From positions 4,092,001 through 4,156,000 of the forward strand of contig NZ_CP091036.1 of the NCBI RefSeq assembly GCF_021535135.1: a stretch of 64,000 nucleotides of DNA. The letters are read 5' to 3'. The DNA is from Antarcticibacterium sp. 1MA-6-2. GTDB taxonomy: Bacteria > Bacteroidota > Bacteroidia > Flavobacteriales > Flavobacteriaceae. Positions 9,399-20,032 of this stretch are shown here, one piece after another; within the stretch, counting starts at the first letter, position 1; each line of letters starts with the position of its first letter. The notes beneath the pieces were generated by a model. That model was not told the DNA's origin, ran no database searches, and was given only the letters and a program-made list of their open reading frames with translations. A program made the position numbers and the translations under genes.

Positions 9399-10467
9399 TT
9401 ATAATGTATGAACGTTGTTAAGGTCTTCAAATGCTTTTTTCAAACGTGTAACAAAAGTTTTTTCTCCTTCACGAATCCATATACGAGGATCATAGTGCTT
9501 TTTATTTGGAGAATCAGGACCTTCAGGATTTCCTATTTGACCAAGAAGATAATCTTTTTTACTGGACATATAGTCTCTTATTCCTTCGAGATAAGCATAT
9601 TGTAGGTCTGTGTCAATATTCATTTTTATGACTCCATAGCTTATTCCTTCCCTTATTTCCTCAAGGGTAGAACCGCTACCTCCGTGGAACACGAAGTCAA
9701 TGTGATTATCTCCAAGACCATGCTTTTGGCTAATGTGCTCCTGAGAATTTTTCAGAATTTTTGGAGTAAGCTTTACGTTTCCAGGTTTATAAACTCCGTG
9801 AACATTTCCAAATGCAGCTGCAATTGTGAATTGATCACTTACTTTGCTTAGTTCCTCATATGCATAGGCAACTTCTTCTGGTTGAGTGTAAAGTTTAGAA
9901 TCATCAACATCTGTATTGTCTACACCATCTTCTTCACCTCCCGTAACACCTAATTCTATTTCCAGGGTCATCCCCATTTTACTCATTCTTTCAAGATACT
10001 TTTTGCAGGTACCTATATTTTCTTCCAAAGATTCTTCAGAGAGATCAATCATGTGAGAGCTAAAAAGCGGTTTCCCTGTTTTTTCAAAATGCTCTTCACT
10101 TGCCTCTAACATCCCATCAATCCAGGGAAGCAGTTTTTTTGCTGCGTGGTCTGTATGTAATATTACGGTTGCCCCGTACAGCTCTGCAAGCTCGTGAACG
10201 TGCTTTGCTCCAGCCACAGCTCCTGCAACTGAGGCACGTTGGTTTTCATTAGATAGCCATTTTCCTGCATTAAATTGAGCACCGCCGTTAGAAAATTGAA
10301 TTATAACAGGCGCATTTAATTCTGCCGCTGTTTCCAGAACTGCGTTAATTGAACTGGAGCCTATAACATTTACCGCGGGGAGGGCGAAGCCTTTTGCTCT
10401 TGGCATATTTAAAAATTTCCTGTACTTGTTTTCCTGTGGCTACTCCTGGTTTAATGTTGTGACTCAT
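9399..10467 (-). CDS. fbaA: Class II fructose-bisphosphate aldolase, frameshifted
   Basis: Zinc-dependent aldolase of glycolysis and gluconeogenesis, about 355 codons, FbaA type. Zinc and substrate motifs are visible: ATVILHTDHAAKKLLPWIDG, EIELGVTGGEEDGVDN, AAAFGNVHGVYKPGNVKL and VFHGGSGSTLEEI. The true start is MSHNIKPGVATGKQVQEIF at 10467. The frame breaks at about 10391-10397, where an A run is one base too long (AGCAAAAGGC instead of AGCAAAGGC), so reading from a later Met gives only 335 residues. The remainder is intact. A TATTTTTG -7 element lies just upstream at 10497-10504. Confidence 0.94.
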
Positions 10468-10496
10468 TTTACGTGATTTTTCATTATTTAGTTATA

Positions 10497-10504
10497 CAAA
10501 AATA
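10497..10504 (-). promoter_or_regulatory. Probable -7 element of the fbaA promoter
   Basis: Reverse-strand TATTTTTG, matching TAnnTTTG, 30 bp before the aldolase ATG and inside the 51-bp gap to tamL. No good -33 element was found, so confidence is moderate. Confidence 0.45.
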
Positions 10505-10518
10505 GGAAAATTGTTTGG

Positions 10519-13086
10519 TTAGAAAGGGTAATTAATTCCAACATTATATACGGCATTATTAAAATTGTAGTTCTTAAACCACCTTTCACCCTTAGGTAGT
10601 GCAGGGTCATAAGTTTTAAAACCAACGTCAAATCGAAGAACGAAAAAGTTAAAATCGTAGCGCAGGCCCGTACCTGTTCCAACTGCGATATCCTGTAGGT
10701 CTGCAAAAGAATTGAAGGTGGCGGCATCCTCTTCTACGATATCCAGCACATTCCAAATATTCCCTATATCTACAAATAAGGCAGAATTTAAAGCTCCAAA
10801 GATGTTAAACCTAGTATTCTGCATTTAAAGCAATTTTCATATTTGCTTCGTTAAATTCATTCCTTCCGCCGCTACTTCCCGGACCCAGATCGTATGCCTG
10901 CCATGCACGATTATCATTTGGTCCTCCGGCAAAAAAACTACGAATAAAAGGAATGCTGTTGGCATTGCCATAAGGAATAGCAACCCCACCAAATGTTCTT
11001 ATTGCAAAGATATTTTTATTGCCCCAGTCCCAGTGTTTTATATAATCAATTTCTGTCTTGGCGTATTGTGAAAAATTTACTCCCCAAATTTCATAAACTC
11101 CTGAAGCACTACGGTCCAAACCTAAGCAATTCCCGAAACGGCGGCCAGCACATTTCCTGCAGTTTCTACTTTAAACCGGAATCTGGAGAAATCACTGTCA
11201 TAAAGATTTTCTTTGTTGTTGCGTAAGTAGGTGAAGTTGGTTGAAAAAATTAGGTTATTTTCAGTTAATCTCTTTTTCCGTTCCCCTATATTTCTAACTT
11301 CCTGGCGCTGGCCGGGTGAGAGGCCAGAGGTTCCTGAATTTTCCTCGGTGACGTCGCGTATAAATCCCTCTGCACCATTAGGAATGGAAAGTAAGCCTTC
11401 CTGAGTTAAATATTGTGGAGAAGTAACAACGTTACCCGATCTAACAATTTCATTTAGATTGTTATAGGAATTTCTATAGACATTAAAATAATTATCGGTA
11501 TTCACATTTCGAACGTACTGAATATTTAAAAGATCCAGGCGGTGTGAAAGAATCCGGGAGGGATTCCAGCTGTAATTCAAAATTCCGTTTACGTTCTGTT
11601 TATCCAGACCAATATTGTTTTGGCTACTTACTCCTAAACTCACTGAGGTAAATGGCGACATATACTTCGGAATAAACTTTTCGGTATCAAAAGGAAGAAA
11701 GATCCTTGGGAAAGTCAATTTTAAATCAGCTCCAACTTCCGAAATATTAAAAAAACGGTCTTTTGAGCTTCCGCGTGCAGCATCAGAAGAAGAACCAACA
11801 CTACCCCGTCCTGAAATTTCAAAATTTTCGGCACCTCCAAAAACGTTCCGAATTAGAAGAGAGCCTCCAAAACCTATTCCGAAGTCCATAATATTACTTT
11901 GGGATACCTCAAAATCGAAACCTAAGGAATATTTTTGTAGAGGGGATAGAAAAATGTTTGCAATTAAATTGGTATCTGTAGTATCTGCAGGATCTGCAGT
12001 ATATTCAATAGTGGGATATTTAAATACCCGCAACGAACTTACCCTGTTATAGGTTCGTGTCCTGTCTCTATCCCGATAAATTTGTCCCGGTCTTATGAAT
12101 ATAGCATCGGTAATGGCCTGGGGTTTAAATTCAAGTTCATCGAAGCTGTAAATGTAATACCCGTTGTACTGCGCACTATCGGTTACAGGATTGAGCCTGT
12201 TGGCATAGGAATAATCAGTAAATACATTTACCCGCGAAATTTTGTGAATATTAAAGGGTTCCCTGGTGGATATCCCATTATTGTTAACCTGCCTGTTATT
12301 TATAATTGTTGTAGAGTTTAATTTGTAATTAGTGTCAACAGTATCGGCCTCAAAACTTATGTATTCCTGATCAAAATTATACACTCCATTGTTCCTGAAT
12401 AATGAGGTAAGCCTGTCCCGTTCTTCATTAAAATCTAAAGTGCGGTATTGTTCTCCTGAGTTAATTAAAGAGGCAGACGAATGTGCTTCATAAATGGAAT
12501 CTATAACAGGTGATGCAATCCTGGTACGAATGGAGTCAACTATATAGGGCTCTTTGGTAGTTACAAAATAATTAATTTCACCACGTTGCTCTTTAGTTGG
12601 TAGTATTTCATAGTCTATTTGAGCATTAAACCAGCCGTTATTGAAGTACCAGGATTGTAATCGGTTCCGGGATTTTTTAGCTAATTCCTCATCAATAATT
12701 ACCGGGGCTTCTCCTGTGCTTTTTATCCACTCATTGAAGTTAACGTACGCCTCCCTCATCTTATCCACCTGTTTTCGTGAATAAATGTTTACCAGTCTTT
12801 CCTCCCTTCCCGGTTTTTTGTGCAACCAGTGAAGAAAAGCGGAGTCTGGATCTTGCTTTGCCCAGTTATAAAAATGTAATTTTATAGGAACACCTAAGAG
12901 CCGGGAGTTGGGTTCCTGGTACAGCTGGTTATATATTCTGTTTTTTTTTATTTCCTCCCCGTTACGGTAGATTGTATTATTGGTAAGAAGCAATTCATCA
13001 CTTTCTACTCTCTTTACAGCATTACAGGAAATTAATAATACAACGGTTAAAATAAATAACGATATTTTTGCAGAAAGGCGTTTCAA
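10519..13086 (-). CDS. tamL: TamL-type outer membrane assembly lipoprotein (BamA/TamA superfamily), frameshifted
   Basis: Outer-membrane Omp85-family protein of about 855 codons. The N-terminus has a lipoprotein signal, VVLLISCNAVKRV, which marks the TamL subgroup of Bacteroidota. POTRA-like segments follow (for example LNSTTIINNRQVNNNGIS and RDRTRTYNRVSSLRVFKYP). The C-terminal barrel includes SLGFDFEVSQSNIMDFGIG and the late segments AIRTFGGVAIPYGNANSIPF and RAWQAYDLGPGSSGG, and the protein ends in VGINYPF with terminal aromatic residue. Two lesions split it: at about 11123 (SGIA then GCTTAGGT, expected GCTGGT, giving SGIAGLDRSASG) and at about 10813 (NAEY then TAG, one extra T before AGGTTT). 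The role, assembly or export of outer-membrane and surface proteins, is inferred from the family. Confidence 0.9.
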
Positions 13087-13124
13087 TAAAACTTCTTTAG
13101 AGATTTTAAAATTACTTCAAATCA

Positions 13125-13859
13125 ATGGTAAGCAAAAGCCAAATTAAGTTAATAACAAGTCTTGAGCAAAAAAAAGGTCGTTCAAAAACGGGACTTTTTA
13201 TGGTGGAAGGAAGGAAAGGAATTGCAGAACTTTTAAGCTCTCCTTTTAAACTTCATAGTCTTTTTACTGCAGAAGATATTTTTGTTTCTCCACAAGAAAA
13301 AACTTTTACAATAACCCAGGCTGAGTTGAAAAAAATCAGTAGGTTAAAAACGGCTCAAACTGCGGTGGCTCTTTTTGAAATACCAACAGAGAAAAGAGTT
13401 AATACCCAAAAACTTATTGTTGCTTTAGATGGAGTAAGAGATCCGGGAAACCTGGGGACAATTATTAGGTTATGCGACTGGTTTGGAATAGAGGACCTTG
13501 TTTGCTCTGTTGACACCGTAGATTGTTATAATCCTAAGGTTGTACAGGCAACAATGGGAAGTATTACGCGAGTGAATATAGTTTATAAAAATCTACTTCA
13601 GTTTCTTGAAGAAAATCCCAGTGCCCCAAAATGGGGGACCTTTCTGGATGGAAGTAATATTTATAAGTCTGAAATTTCAGAAAAAGGCATTATAATATTA
13701 GGCAATGAAGCTAATGGAATTTCTTCTGAGATTGAAGAAGTAATTAGCTCAAAAATACATATCCCACAGTTTGGAACTGCTGCAGAAACCGAAAGTTTGA
13801 ATGTCGCTACCGCCACGGCCATTGTCTTAAGCGAATTCAAACGGCGGACTATAAATTAA
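13125..13859 (+). CDS. TrmH/SpoU family RNA 2'-O-methyltransferase
   Basis: Protein of 244 residues. The N-terminal substrate-binding domain resembles that of 23S rRNA methyltransferases (LITSLEQKKGRSKTGLFMVE). The C-terminal SPOUT methylase has the three knotted motifs: motif 1 DGVRDPGNLGTIIRLCDWFG, motif 2 IIILGNEANGISSEI, motif 3 ESLNVATATAIVL. It acts on the ribose of rRNA or tRNA with SAM; the target nucleotide is not deducible. It is intact, divergent from tamL (38-bp gap) and convergent with porT, the two stop codons abutting at 13859/13860. Confidence 0.9.
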   Translation: MVSKSQIKLITSLEQKKGRSKTGLFMVEGRKGIAELLSSPFKLHSLFTAEDIFVSPQEKTFTITQAELKKISRLKTAQTAVALFEIPTEKRVNTQKLIVALDGVRDPGNLGTIIRLCDWFGIEDLVCSVDTVDCYNPKVVQATMGSITRVNIVYKNLLQFLEENPSAPKWGTFLDGSNIYKSEISEKGIIILGNEANGISSEIEEVISSKIHIPQFGTAAETESLNVATATAIVLSEFKRRTIN

Positions 13860-14537
13860 TTACTGGAATGTAAAATTCAGAAAAATTCCTCGTGTGTGCA
13901 TAGTTTCAACATTCATCATGTCTGCAGTTCCGGAAATAAATTCATTATTCAAGGCAAAAACTCCACGAAGCGATGGAGAAAGCTTGAAATAGTAAAAATA
14001 TAAATCTATTCCCACTCCTACTTCATAGAAGTAGTTATTCGTAGTCATCCTAATATTCGCTTCAGGATTATTTTCGTTACTGGATAAATTTATTGAAGTT
14101 GATACTCCTCCCACAACAAAGGGTCGAAAGTTGTTTAATCGGTTAGCTGAAAATTTCAGCAGCAATGGAATGTGAACGTGGGTACTGCTTACTTCATCAA
14201 CCTCAGTAGTATAAGTTGCTTTAATTCCTGCAGTGTTGAAACTTACACCTGGTTCCAATCGAATATCTAAATTGTTGGAAAGCTTTAAGCTCCCTACAAG
14301 ACCTACATTAAAACCAATTCCAGTCTCGACAATTAAATCTTTCCCGGTAGAGGGGCTGGGGAGGTATTCTTTATATCTAAAAGAATAGTCATACTTATTA
14401 AAGCCGAGGAAATAACCCCAGGACCATCTTTTTACATCAATGTCTGGTTGATTTAGTAATCGTTCTCCCGAAAAAATTTGTGCGTTACCCTGAGAAAAAC
14501 AGAATAGCAGCCCCAAAATGGCAAAATATTTTTTCAT
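13860..14537 (-). CDS. porT: PorT-family outer membrane protein of type IX secretion/gliding
   Basis: Beta-barrel protein of 225 residues with a cleavable signal (LFCFSQGNAQ) and alternating strands ending in an aromatic residue (GIFLNFTFQ). The motif FSGERLLNQPDIDVKRWSWG after the signal, the length, and the position directly downstream of ubiE (1-bp gap) match porT/sprT of Flavobacteriia, a component of the T9SS and gliding apparatus. T9SS cargo-like proteins and a DUF5103 plug protein elsewhere in the window agree with this. A generic 'porin family protein' label is the conservative alternative. Confidence 0.8.
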   Translation of the reverse strand: MKKYFAILGLLFCFSQGNAQIFSGERLLNQPDIDVKRWSWGYFLGFNKYDYSFRYKEYLPSPSTGKDLIVETGIGFNVGLVGSLKLSNNLDIRLEPGVSFNTAGIKATYTTEVDEVSSTHVHIPLLLKFSANRLNNFRPFVVGGVSTSINLSSNENNPEANIRMTTNNYFYEVGVGIDLYFYYFKLSPSLRGVFALNNEFISGTADMMNVETMHTRGIFLNFTFQ

Positions 14538-14538
14538 A

Positions 14539-15270
14539 TTAATTTTTAGAAGCTGTATATATAGTAGCTACACCAAAGGTTTGTGGCTCATCCTTTACGT
14601 TTATAAACCCAATTTTACGTAAAATATTGTTGAACTCTTCTCCAAAAGGAAAGGAAGCAGCACTTTCACTAAGGTAGGAGTAGGCCACCTTATCTTTTGA
14701 AAACATTTTCCCGATGAGTGGGAGTATAACTTTTGAATGAAATCGATAGCCTTGTTTATACGGGAATTTAGTTGGGACAGAGGTTTCCAAAACTACAAAG
14801 ATACCCCCGGGTTTTAATACTCGTAATATTTCCCCTAAACCTTTCTCGAGGTTTTCAAAGTTTCGAACTCCAAAAGCAACTGTTATGGCATCAAAAGAAT
14901 TATTATCAAACGGTAATGCTTCAGAATTTGCCTGGACCATTTTAATTTTTTCTGAAAGACCTTTTTCAGCAATTTTTTTTCGTCCCACAGCAAGCATTCC
15001 TTCTGATATATCCAGACCCACAATTTCTTTTGCGCCCGAGGGGGCAAAACTAATAGCAAGATCACCAGTACTTATGGCTATATCGAGAATATTTTCAGGT
15101 TTTTGATCCTGTACTTTCTTTACAACCTTTTTTCTCCATTTGACATCAATCCCAAAAGAAATCACCCGGTTTAATCCATCATAATTTTCAGATATAGTGT
15201 CAAACATTTGCTCGACCTGCTCCTTCTTATTAAGCTGTGAATCTTTATAAGGTGTAACTTTCTTTTCCAT
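14539..15270 (-). CDS. ubiE: Demethylmenaquinone methyltransferase (UbiE/MenG)
   Basis: SAM-dependent C-methyltransferase of 243 residues for the last step of menaquinone synthesis, the quinone used by the Nqr complex. Motifs: [20 protein letters not shown] near the N-terminus, [15 protein letters not shown] (motif I), [15 protein letters not shown] and [18 protein letters not shown], all characteristic of UbiE/MenG. It is intact. It lies 1 bp upstream of porT in one transcription unit, an arrangement seen in other Flavobacteriia. Confidence 0.94.
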   Translation of the reverse strand: MEKKVTPYKDSQLNKKEQVEQMFDTISENYDGLNRVISFGIDVKWRKKVVKKVQDQKPENILDIAISTGDLAISFAPSGAKEIVGLDISEGMLAVGRKKIAEKGLSEKIKMVQANSEALPFDNNSFDAITVAFGVRNFENLEKGLGEILRVLKPGGIFVVLETSVPTKFPYKQGYRFHSKVILPLIGKMFSKDKVAYSYLSESAASFPFGEEFNNILRKIGFINVKDEPQTFGVATIYTASKN

Positions 15271-15371
15271 ACGGCAAAATTTGGGTCAAAGATAAGAGTT
15301 ATCCAATAATTGACTCACAGAGAAGGGTTTTTTATTCAAATTCAGGAATTTCGGGATTGTTTAAATTAATG

Positions 15372-15379
15372 TACCTTTG
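15372..15379 (+). promoter_or_regulatory. Probable -7 element of the trkA promoter
   Basis: TACCTTTG matches TAnnTTTG and lies 27 bp before the trkA ATG. A TTG occurs 12 bp upstream, closer than the usual spacing, so only the -7 is proposed. Confidence 0.4.
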
Positions 15380-15406
15380 AGAATAATTACAATTTGATCG
15401 CTCTTT

Positions 15407-16757
15407 ATGAAGATTATTATCGCTTAGTGCTGGTGAAGTTGGCTTTCATTTGGCTAAATTACTTTCCTTTGAGTCCCAGGATATTACACTTATAGATAAC
15501 AACAGGGACAATTTAATATATGCTGATACTCACTTAGACATACGAACTGTTAAGGGAGATGCTACCTCAATTTCTATTTTAAAAGACGCTAATGTAAAAT
15601 ATGTTGATTTGGTAATAGGTGTAACTTCTAGTGAAGCCACAAATATTACCGTTTGTGTACTTGCAAAGCAATTGGGAGCGAAACGCACTATTGCGAGAAT
15701 TTCTAATACTGAATTTCTCGAAAATAAGGAAGAAATTGGATTTACCCAATTTGGAATTGATGAATTAATTTCCCCCGAAGCACTTGCCGCGAGAGAAATT
15801 GCTTTACTTCTGGACCAGTCTGCTTTTAATGACAGCTACGAGTTTGAAGATGGGGCACTTACTATGATTGGTTTAAATCTCTCCAGGACTGCTATGTTCG
15901 TAGGAAAAACTGTCAAGGATGCCGCAAAAATTTTCCCAAAACTCCATTTTGTACCTATTGCTATCCAGAGGTTTGGTACACAGTATACCTTAATTCCTCG
16001 AGGAGATACTCAATTTAAAGAGGGGGATCAGGTTTACTTTGTTACAGTTACTAGTGGAGTTGAAGAATTATATAAACTTACAGGAAAAGTAAAGCATACC
16101 ATCAAAAATATAATGATCCTTGGAGGAAGTAAAATAGGTAAAAAGACAGCAAAAGATTTATGCCGGAATAATTTCAAAGTGAAATTAATTGAAAATGACA
16201 GGGAAAAAGCATTTGATCTTGCCGATGAGTTGCCCGATGCACTTATTATCAATAGTGACGGGCGAAATGTAGAATTACTTGATGAAGAAAATATTCACGA
16301 GATGGATGCTTTTATTGCGGTAACAGGTAATTCTGAAACTAATATCATGTCCTGTCTTGTAGCAAAATCCAAGAGCGTTAAAAAGACAATAGCTCTGGTT
16401 GAAAACATGGACTATTTTCAGTTAAGTCATTCTATTGGAATAGATACACTTATCAATAAGAAACTACTGGCGGCCAATAATATCTTTAGATATATAAGAA
16501 AAGGAGAGGTTGTGGCCATGACCAAACTTAACAATATGAATGCTGAACTTTTAGAGTTCATAGTTAAACCAACTTCCCAGGTCTGCGACAAAAAAATTAA
16601 AGATCTTGATTTTCCACGATCTGCAATTATAGGAGGAATCATCAGGAATGGAGAGGGTTTAATTGCACTGGGAGATTTTATGATAAGATCTGGGGACCGG
16701 ATAGTGGTATGTTGCCTACCCCGATCTATTAATAAGGTGGAGAAACTATTTTTATAA
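15407..16757 (+). CDS. trkA: Trk system potassium transporter peripheral subunit TrkA, early stop
   Basis: NAD-binding regulatory subunit of the Trk K+ uptake system, about 449 codons, with two RCK_N/RCK_C units. It starts MKIIIA, then TAG at 15425-15427. The expected continuation is GAGEVGFHLAKLLSFE, the first Rossmann GxGxxG, which is restored if GCTTAGTGCT was GCTGGTGCT. The second Rossmann unit has IMILGGSKIGKKTAKDL, and both halves end in RCK_C domains (LIPRGDTQFKEGDQVYFV; IALGDFMIRSGDRIVV). trkH, its usual neighbour, is not here: the next gene is on the other strand and separated by a bidirectional terminator. Without the correction only a six-residue peptide would be made. Confidence 0.92.
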
Positions 16758-16802
16758 TAAGCTAAACCCTTAAAGATTTCCTCTTAGGGTAAAATATATT
16801 AA

Positions 16803-16837
16803 AAATAAAAGCCGCAAAAAGCGGCTCTTATTTTTTT
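16803..16837. terminator. Bidirectional terminator between trkA and the aminotransferase
   Basis: Stem GCCGC (16811-16815) and GCGGC (16821-16825), extended by A/T pairs, with a T run on the + side and an A run (T run for the reverse strand) on the other. It separates two convergent genes. Confidence 0.75.
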
Positions 16838-16848
16838 ACAATTTATCT

Positions 16849-18036
16849 TTAGGAAACTGCAGCCTTAATTCTTTTTAATGCTTCCTCAATTTGTTCTTCA
16901 CTGGCGGCATATGAAAGTCTTATACAGTCAGGATTTCCAAATGCGTCTCCTGTTACTGTGGCAACAAGTGCTTCTTCCAGGAGAAACATAGAAAAATCTG
17001 TAGCATCTTTAATTTGATGTCCTTTGATAGTTTTTCCGAAGAAATGGGAGATATTAGGAAATACGTAAAAAGCTCCTTCTGGTTCAGTGGTTTTAAATCC
17101 TGGGATTTCATTAAGTAAGGAAATTATTAGTTTCCTTCTTTCTTTAAAGGTGTCCACCATATGTTGAATTTTGCTTACGGGAGCTTCGAGCGCGGTAATT
17201 ACTGCTCGTTGAGCAATGCAATTCGCTCCACTGGTAATTTGACCCTGCATTTTGTTGCAGGCCCTGGCAATCCAGTCTGGAGCTCCAATATATCCAATTC
17301 TCCATCCAGTCATTGCAAAGGCTTTTGAAACTCCGTTGACAGTAACCACCCGATCGTACATGTCATCAAATTCTGCCATAGACGCATGTTCTCCAACAAA
17401 ATTTATGTGCTCATAGATCTCATCACTCACCACAATAATGTTCGGGTGTTTTACCAGCACATCTGCCAAAGCCCGAAGTTCTTTACGACTATAGACCATT
17501 CCGCTTGGATTGGAGGGTGAACTATACCAAATCATCCTGGTTTTAGGAGTAATGGCAGCTTCCAGTTGTTCAGGAGTAATTTTGAAATCACTTTCTACTG
17601 TTGTAGGAATTTCTACAGGAACTCCATCTGCCAGTTTAACTATTTCAGCATAACTTACCCAATACGGGCAAGGCAAAAGTACTTCGTCTCCGGAATTCAA
17701 AATGACCATTGCCACGTTTGCCAGAGATTGTTTGGCTCCGGTTGAAACAACAATTTGGGACCTGTTATAAGTAAGATTATTATCTCTCTTAAATTTGGTT
17801 ATAATGGCATCCTTTAATTCAACATAACCGTCTACCGGGGTGTATGAATTGTAGTTGTCATTAATTGCCTGTATGGCGGCTTCTTTAATAAAATCTGGAG
17901 TATTAAAATCTGGTTCTCCAAGGCTTAAACCTATAATGTCTTTTCCTTCTTCCCTTAATTCTCTTGTCTTGGCAGCCATGGCCAGCGTTTGAGAAGTTGC
18001 GAGGTTATTAATCCTGTCTGATAATTTTTGTTGCAT
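16849..18036 (-). CDS. PLP-dependent aminotransferase, aspartate aminotransferase type (class I)
   Basis: Protein of 395 residues, fold-type I. Motifs: IIGLSLGEPDFNTPDFIKEA near the N-terminus, the substrate loop SSPSNPSGMVYS, the cofactor-contacting DEIYEHI, and the PLP lysine in NGVSKAFAMTGWRIGY. The C-terminus DAFGNPDCIRLSYAASEEQI carries the Arg that binds the substrate alpha-carboxylate. The best fit is the bacterial aspartate (or aspartate/prephenate) aminotransferase subgroup; the exact amino acid specificity cannot be fixed. Intact, in tandem with the downstream desaturase gene (23-bp gap). Confidence 0.9.
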   Translation of the reverse strand: MQQKLSDRINNLATSQTLAMAAKTRELREEGKDIIGLSLGEPDFNTPDFIKEAAIQAINDNYNSYTPVDGYVELKDAIITKFKRDNNLTYNRSQIVVSTGAKQSLANVAMVILNSGDEVLLPCPYWVSYAEIVKLADGVPVEIPTTVESDFKITPEQLEAAITPKTRMIWYSSPSNPSGMVYSRKELRALADVLVKHPNIIVVSDEIYEHINFVGEHASMAEFDDMYDRVVTVNGVSKAFAMTGWRIGYIGAPDWIARACNKMQGQITSGANCIAQRAVITALEAPVSKIQHMVDTFKERRKLIISLLNEIPGFKTTEPEGAFYVFPNISHFFGKTIKGHQIKDATDFSMFLLEEALVATVTGDAFGNPDCIRLSYAASEEQIEEALKRIKAAVS

Positions 18037-18059
18037 AAATGGTTGGTTAATAATAAAAC

Positions 18060-19166
18060 TTAAGCTGAAATTGCAGGTTTCATACCCATTTCTCTAAGAT
18101 GTTCAAAGTGGGCAATAATTGCTTCCCTGGTTGTTTTATATTCGTTATAAGGTAAATTACACTCTCTGGCGGTTTCCTTAACGATCTTTGCTATTTTGGA
18201 GTAGTGTATATGGCTAATGTTGGGAAAAATGTGATGTTCTACCTGATGGTTTAAACCGCCAGTGAACCAGTTAACAATTTTGTTATTAGTCGCAAAATTC
18301 ACAGTCGTGTATAATTGATGGATCGCCCAGGTGTTCTTCATGGATCCGGTTTCATCGGGCAGTGGCATTTCAGTTTGTTTTACTACATGCGCCAATTGAA
18401 AAACTACACTAAGGATAAGACCTGCAGTATAATGCATTATAAAGAATCCTAAAAAGATTTTCCACCACGCAATTGATAAAATAATCATTGGCAGTACGAT
18501 CCAAATACTTACGTAAATAAGTTTTGTGATAGCGATAATACTCCATTGCTTTACTGGGCTGGGTAATTTGCCATAAGCCAGTTTTCGAGCCAGATATCTC
18601 CTGGTTTGTTTAAAATCTGTAGTGAGGGCCCAGTTAAAAGTTAAAAGCCCGTAAAGAAATACCGAGTAATACTGTTGAAAGCGATGAAATTTTGCCCACT
18701 TTGCGTGTTTGGAAAATCTTATTATTCTTCCTGCATCAAGATCTTCATCGTGCCCGTGTATATTGGTGTAGGTGTGGTGAAGGACATTATGTTGCACCTG
18801 CCAGTTATAAACATTTCCTGCAAGTACGTATATAGTTCCTCCCATAAATTTATTTACCCATTTTTTACTTGAATAGGAGCCATGATTACCATCATGCATT
18901 ATGTTCATTCCCACTCCGGCCATGCCCGCGCCCATTACAATGGTTAGTAGTAGCATCCACCATTGGGAAATGTCAAGACTCAAAATTAGAAAATACGGAG
19001 CCAAAAACAAGGTAAACATTACCAATGCTTTAAGGTGTAATTTCCAGTTTCCCGTTTTAGCTAAATTATTTTCTTTGAAGTAATTATTAACACGTTTATT
19101 TAAAGTTCTAAAAAATTTAGCCGAATCAATTCGGGAAAAGCGGATGGAGTCTTGATTAAAATTCAT
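18060..19166 (-). CDS. Membrane fatty acid desaturase
   Basis: Membrane diiron desaturase of about 368 residues. I start at MNFNQDSIRFSRIDSAKFF; an upstream extension (MFYLYIIILYL) reads through the promoter region and is less likely. Three His boxes are visible: HDGNHGSYSS, HNVLHHTYTNIHGHDED and NHQVEHHIFPNISH. Hydrophobic helices around residues 50-95 and 195-260 fit four membrane spans. The third box with Q before HH resembles front-end or linoleoyl-CoA-type acyl desaturases. It would introduce double bonds in membrane acyl chains, for example in cold adaptation. Regiospecificity is unknown. Confidence 0.9.
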   Translation of the reverse strand: MNFNQDSIRFSRIDSAKFFRTLNKRVNNYFKENNLAKTGNWKLHLKALVMFTLFLAPYFLILSLDISQWWMLLLTIVMGAGMAGVGMNIMHDGNHGSYSSKKWVNKFMGGTIYVLAGNVYNWQVQHNVLHHTYTNIHGHDEDLDAGRIIRFSKHAKWAKFHRFQQYYSVFLYGLLTFNWALTTDFKQTRRYLARKLAYGKLPSPVKQWSIIAITKLIYVSIWIVLPMIILSIAWWKIFLGFFIMHYTAGLILSVVFQLAHVVKQTEMPLPDETGSMKNTWAIHQLYTTVNFATNNKIVNWFTGGLNHQVEHHIFPNISHIHYSKIAKIVKETARECNLPYNEYKTTREAIIAHFEHLREMGMKPAISA

Positions 19167-19247
19167 GAGGTATAAGATAATTATGTAAAGGTAAAACATT
19201 AATTGTGCCGATACTAGAATAGTGTAAAGTTTACCTCAATTTTTCCT

Positions 19248-19255
19248 TACTTTTG
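19248..19255 (+). promoter_or_regulatory. Probable -7 element of the rsmG promoter
   Basis: TACTTTTG, a perfect TAnnTTTG, 17 bp before the start of rsmG, giving a very short leader. The matching -33 TTG was not found. Confidence 0.4.
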
Positions 19256-19272
19256 CTTTAAAATAAAGCATT

Positions 19273-19902
19273 TTGGAACTAATCAACAAATATTTTCCTC
19301 ATCTTTCTCAACTACAATTAGAACAATTCTCCCAACTACAGGAACTGTACAAGGATTGGAACCTAAAAATAAATGTAGTGTCCAGAAAGGATATAGATGA
19401 ATTGTATTTACGTCACGTACTACATTCCCTGGGAATAGCAAGGGTGCAGGAATTTAATCCCGGGGCTTCTATTCTGGATGTAGGTACTGGAGGAGGTTTT
19501 CCTGGTATTCCTCTTGCAATTCTTTTTCCCGAGACCCGGTTTCATTTGGTTGATTCAATAGGAAAAAAAATTAAAGTAGTTGATGAGGTAGTCTCCGGCC
19601 TGGGAATTACTAACGTAAAAACTACTAACTCACGTGTAGAGGAAATAACCGGAAAGTATGATTTTATTGTGAGCCGCGCAGTGGCTGCCATGCCAACCTT
19701 TGTGCATTGGGTAAAAGGTAAGATCGCAAAGGAAAATAATCATGAATTCAAAAATGGTATTCTTTATTTAAAAGGTGGTGACCTTTCTGAAGAATTAGAA
19801 CCCTACCGCAACGTTCAAATCTTTCCGCTTAATAATTACTTTACAGAAGATTTCTACGAAACAAAAAAAGTAGTTTACTTACTTATGAAATTTAAAGGCT
19901 AG
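19273..19902 (+). CDS. rsmG: 16S rRNA (guanine(527)-N7)-methyltransferase
   Basis: RsmG/GidB, 209 residues, full length. The SAM site is ILDVGTGGGFPGIPLAILFP followed by HLVDSIGKKIKVV, and the family-typical VSRAVAAMPTFVHW is present. It modifies G527 of 16S rRNA; loss gives low-level streptomycin resistance in other bacteria. It starts with TTG at 19273 (ELINKYFPHLSQLQ); no ATG upstream is in frame. Divergent from the desaturase, with a likely promoter in the 106-bp gap. Confidence 0.93.
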   Translation: MELINKYFPHLSQLQLEQFSQLQELYKDWNLKINVVSRKDIDELYLRHVLHSLGIARVQEFNPGASILDVGTGGGFPGIPLAILFPETRFHLVDSIGKKIKVVDEVVSGLGITNVKTTNSRVEEITGKYDFIVSRAVAAMPTFVHWVKGKIAKENNHEFKNGILYLKGGDLSEELEPYRNVQIFPLNNYFTEDFYETKKVVYLLMKFKG

Positions 19903-19999
19903 CTCTATATGTTTTCTGTGTTATTATAGATGATACCCTTTAATACAAATACAACATATCTTTATCAATCATTTAACTCTATAAAAGGCCTTTACTCTG

Positions 20000-20007
20000 T
20001 AGTTTTG
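20000..20007 (+). promoter_or_regulatory. Probable -7 element ahead of the stress cluster
   Basis: TAGTTTTG matches TAnnTTTG 25 bp before the ATG of the YciE-like gene, the first gene of the cluster at 20.0-24.9 kb. The -33 region (TTTAAC near 19975) is a weak match. Confidence 0.45.
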
Positions 20008-20032
20008 GTAGTACCAATAAAAACAGATAATT